Shown piece after piece: positions 13,203-15,337 of a stretch of 15,337 bases of DNA (position 1 is its first letter; every line of letters begins with the position of its first letter). Source of the stretch: JBCCBI01 sp039034155 (GTDB lineage Bacteria; Deinococcota; Deinococci; Deinococcales; Trueperaceae); the NCBI GenBank assembly GCA_039034155.1, contig JBCCBI010000083.1:1-15337 (forward strand), written 5' to 3'. A model generated the notes under the pieces. That model saw only the letters and a list, made by a program, of their open reading frames with translations. It did not search any database and was not told where the DNA came from. The translations under genes and the position numbers were made by a program.

Positions 13203-15337
13203 GTGACACGCGTGGCTCGAGCTTCTTTCACAACTATCCTCGAAAAGCTTGCAAGCATCATCAGCGCGCGTCCCAAACTCACGTTACTTGTTTTAGGCAT
13301 CATCACTGTGGCGCTAGGCTTTGGCATTCCCCGCATTACGTTAACGACGGATATTCTCGACTGGCTCCCGGCAAACGATGCTCGCGTGCAAGCGCTTAAC
13401 CGCATCATCCGGGAAGTAGATGGCGTCACCAATCAAGAATTGGTGTGGTTAGAACTTGACCCCGTTAAAGCTGAGGCTGTGGGCGTTACCCGCATTACCG
13501 ATGAAGATGCCATTCGCGCCCAAGATGAGCTAGCCAACTTCGTGCAAACTCGCGTACCTGAGGTGCGTTTTAGTTTTGGTCTCCCCCACTGGCTCAAAGT
13601 TGCCAACGCCACACTTAACCCAGAGCAAAAAGTGGCGAGCTTGCCGGAGAGCAGCGCGCAGTTTCGCTTACTTTGGAACGGCATTTGGCAAGCGCAACGT
13701 GAACTGCTAAGTGCCACCATTGGTGCAGATGAACAAGGTACACTGCTGGGGTTTGTGATTGAGGGAAATCCCGTTTCTGCGGACTCGAGGCGCATTGGCA
13801 CAGATATTCAAACAGCCGTCCAAGCGTATCTAGCCGATGACAACAAACAATACGACCTGTTTAGAGAGGATGACCTCTTCCCTGTTGGTTTGGCGTCTGG
13901 ACTTTCAGGCCTTGACACATCCCTCGGCAGGGATTTGCGTTGGCTTGTACCCGTTAGCATCATCGTCGTGGCAGCACTGTTATGGCTGGCATTTGGTCAC
14001 TGGCAAACTGTCGTTATCGCTTTAAGTTGTCTACTCACAGCAGGCATTTGGCTGTTCGGGATTATGGGCTATTTGGGGTTACCGCTAAACGTGGTGAATG
14101 CTGCTCTGTTGCCGTTACTTTTGGGCAGCGGCATCGACTACGCAATTCACTTGCTCAATGCCTTGCAAGCTGCGCGAGAGCGTCATATATCCCTCGAGAA
14201 AGCGTTACAAACAGCCAGCGTCCAAGCAGGCGGCGGCATGGTGCTAGTGACGATGACAAGTTTATTAGGCTTAGCCTCGCTGTTGCTTGCAGGAGTACCC
14301 GGAATTAGCCAATTAGGTGTGCTAGCAAGTTTGAGTTTGCTGTGCTTATTGATTGTCGTCTTGACGCTACCGACTGCGTTGTACAGCTTGCAGGAAGATG
14401 TCTCAAGACAAGAATTTAAGCCTTCAGCACGGCTTAGATATGTGTTGAGGGTGCTCGAGCAACGTCCTCGCCTCACCCTAACTATCCTCATCTTAGGAAC
14501 GGCGCTAGCTCTGATAGCACGCCAAGACCCCCAGGTCCAACTGGATGTTATTCAAGGTAACTTTCCAGCCAGAGACCCAACCCGCAGGGCGCTCGAGCAA
14601 ATGCGCGCAGGTGTCGCGGGCGCACTACCAGAATTTATTGTGCTCGAGGGCGACCTCACCAGTCCAGAGGTTCTTGCTTACAGCCAAAGTGTTGCTGATG
14701 AGCTCAGTCAAACGTTAGATGCTCGCCTCATCACCCCAAGTTTGCTACTTGGAAGTTACAGCAGTTTACAAACAGGACTTAGTGGCGCACTCGGGCAATT
14801 CTTTGGAACATCTTTAGACGATGCCGTACCAGATGCCCAATCTGACCTTGCCAATACCTACAAAGTCATGCACCAAGATTCTCTTTGGGCCCCGCTCATC
14901 AAACTCGTCAGCAACCCCACAGCCAACCTCGGCGTCATGATTGTGATGCCAAGTAGTAACGGCGATTTAGCTGCTACCCGCGAAACGTTAGCAGTCATGC
15001 AAAATGCTATCAATGTGCCAGTGCGACCACCTGAGTTAGATGTTCACGTCATCGGCTACCGAAGCATTAGCGTGTTGTTTATTGAAACCAGTTTGCGGTG
15101 GTTACGTCGGTTGTTCATCGCCTCACTCATCGCTACCTGTCTGGTGACACTATTAGCGTTTAGGCGCTGGCAAATCATGCTGGCAACAGCCATCATTGTC
15201 AGCATTACTGGACTCGTATGGTTTGCCTTATTACCGCTTATAGGTGTGTATATCTCGATTTTTTTGCTGTTTCCACTCGTCTTTTTGGTCAGTTTAGGCT
15301 CTGACTATGCACTGCACCTTTTTTGGCATGCACATCG
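13203..15337 (+). CDS. RND/MMPL-family transporter, cut by window edge
   Basis: The frame is open for 711 codons to the right edge, so the end is missing. It is a predicted exporter of the RND superfamily (MMPL or HAE3 type), driven by proton flow. A first membrane helix (about 25-43) precedes a periplasmic domain with LTTDILDWLP (47-56). A cluster of helices from about 247 carries GSGIDYAIHL, with Asp312-Tyr313. A second helix near 420-437 and a second periplasmic domain follow. A final cluster from about 632 carries GSDYALHL, with Asp701-Tyr702. These two Asp-Tyr pairs are the expected proton relay. The GTG start is chosen because GAGGTGA (13193-13199) precedes it, and an in-frame stop lies at 13197-13199. 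The substrate, possibly a lipid or hydrophobic compound, cannot be told. Confidence 0.9.
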   Translation, partial: MTRVARASFTTILEKLASIISARPKLTLLVLGIITVALGFGIPRITLTTDILDWLPANDARVQALNRIIREVDGVTNQELVWLELDPVKAEAVGVTRITDEDAIRAQDELANFVQTRVPEVRFSFGLPHWLKVANATLNPEQKVASLPESSAQFRLLWNGIWQAQRELLSATIGADEQGTLLGFVIEGNPVSADSRRIGTDIQTAVQAYLADDNKQYDLFREDDLFPVGLASGLSGLDTSLGRDLRWLVPVSIIVVAALLWLAFGHWQTVVIALSCLLTAGIWLFGIMGYLGLPLNVVNAALLPLLLGSGIDYAIHLLNALQAARERHISLEKALQTASVQAGGGMVLVTMTSLLGLASLLLAGVPGISQLGVLASLSLLCLLIVVLTLPTALYSLQEDVSRQEFKPSARLRYVLRVLEQRPRLTLTILILGTALALIARQDPQVQLDVIQGNFPARDPTRRALEQMRAGVAGALPEFIVLEGDLTSPEVLAYSQSVADELSQTLDARLITPSLLLGSYSSLQTGLSGALGQFFGTSLDDAVPDAQSDLANTYKVMHQDSLWAPLIKLVSNPTANLGVMIVMPSSNGDLAATRETLAVMQNAINVPVRPPELDVHVIGYRSISVLFIETSLRWLRRLFIASLIATCLVTLLAFRRWQIMLATAIIVSITGLVWFALLPLIGVYISIFLLFPLVFLVSLGSDYALHLFWHAH

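Larger units (their letters stand above)
1..15337. repeat. CTCGAG highly iterated palindrome, 42 copies
   Basis: I count 42 CTCGAG sites by eye; about 4 are expected for a random hexamer in this length. Thirty-one encode Leu-Glu in frame, five lie in genes in other frames (6561, 7412, 8076, 13216, 13784), and six are outside intact genes (185, 7227, 7638, 7711, 11707, 13122). Thirteen extend to GCTCGAGC. The excess in all contexts shows a DNA-level property, like HIP1 in cyanobacteria, not just codon choice. Confidence 0.85.

Noticed and set aside
1..15337. CRISPR arrays, tRNA or rRNA genes, insertion sequences
   Set aside because: No repeat-spacer series, cloverleaf-like segment or transposase was seen on either strand.

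Overview
The window is bacterial chromosomal DNA of medium GC content with every convincing gene on the + strand. Several traits fit a member or relative of the Deinococcota (Truepera-like): a DNA topoisomerase I that ends in GRYGPY-type repeats with no zinc fingers, overlapping clpS-clpA genes, and two promoters that appear to give leaderless mRNAs. This placement is an inference from family knowledge, not a database result. The most striking global property is the hexamer CTCGAG. I count 42 copies by eye, against about 4 expected by chance, in coding, pseudogene and intergenic DNA alike, much like a highly iterated palindrome.

Positions 1-590 are mostly non-coding. They hold small palindromes, a possible 24-codon ORF, and a sigma70-type promoter with perfect consensus hexamers (TTGACA, 16 bp, TATAAT) overlapped by an inverted repeat. 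This would give topA a leader of about 300 nt. Positions 591-7215 carry core genes: topA, a small cupin-fold protein, a lipoprotein, then clpS and clpA. The last three overlap (TAATG and ATGA) and look translationally coupled. ClpS delivers N-degron substrates to the ClpA unfoldase, which works with ClpP encoded elsewhere.

Positions 7216-9563 look like a small accessory island: an antitoxin with a broken MazF/PemK toxin, an unrecognised 290-residue protein, a DUF433/DUF5615 (PIN-like) toxin-antitoxin pair, and a further antitoxin-like small protein. Both toxin-antitoxin heads have an extended -10 element 5-6 bp before the ATG and no ribosome binding site, as expected for leaderless transcripts.

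Positions 9649-15337 hold a CNNM/CBS/CorC-HlyC membrane protein, an unrecognised 220-residue protein, an exported protein with an EF-hand-like loop, and an RND/MMPL-family transporter that is cut by the right edge. The last two are adjacent and may work together in envelope transport, but this is only suggested by position. No RNA genes, CRISPR arrays or insertion sequences were recognised.
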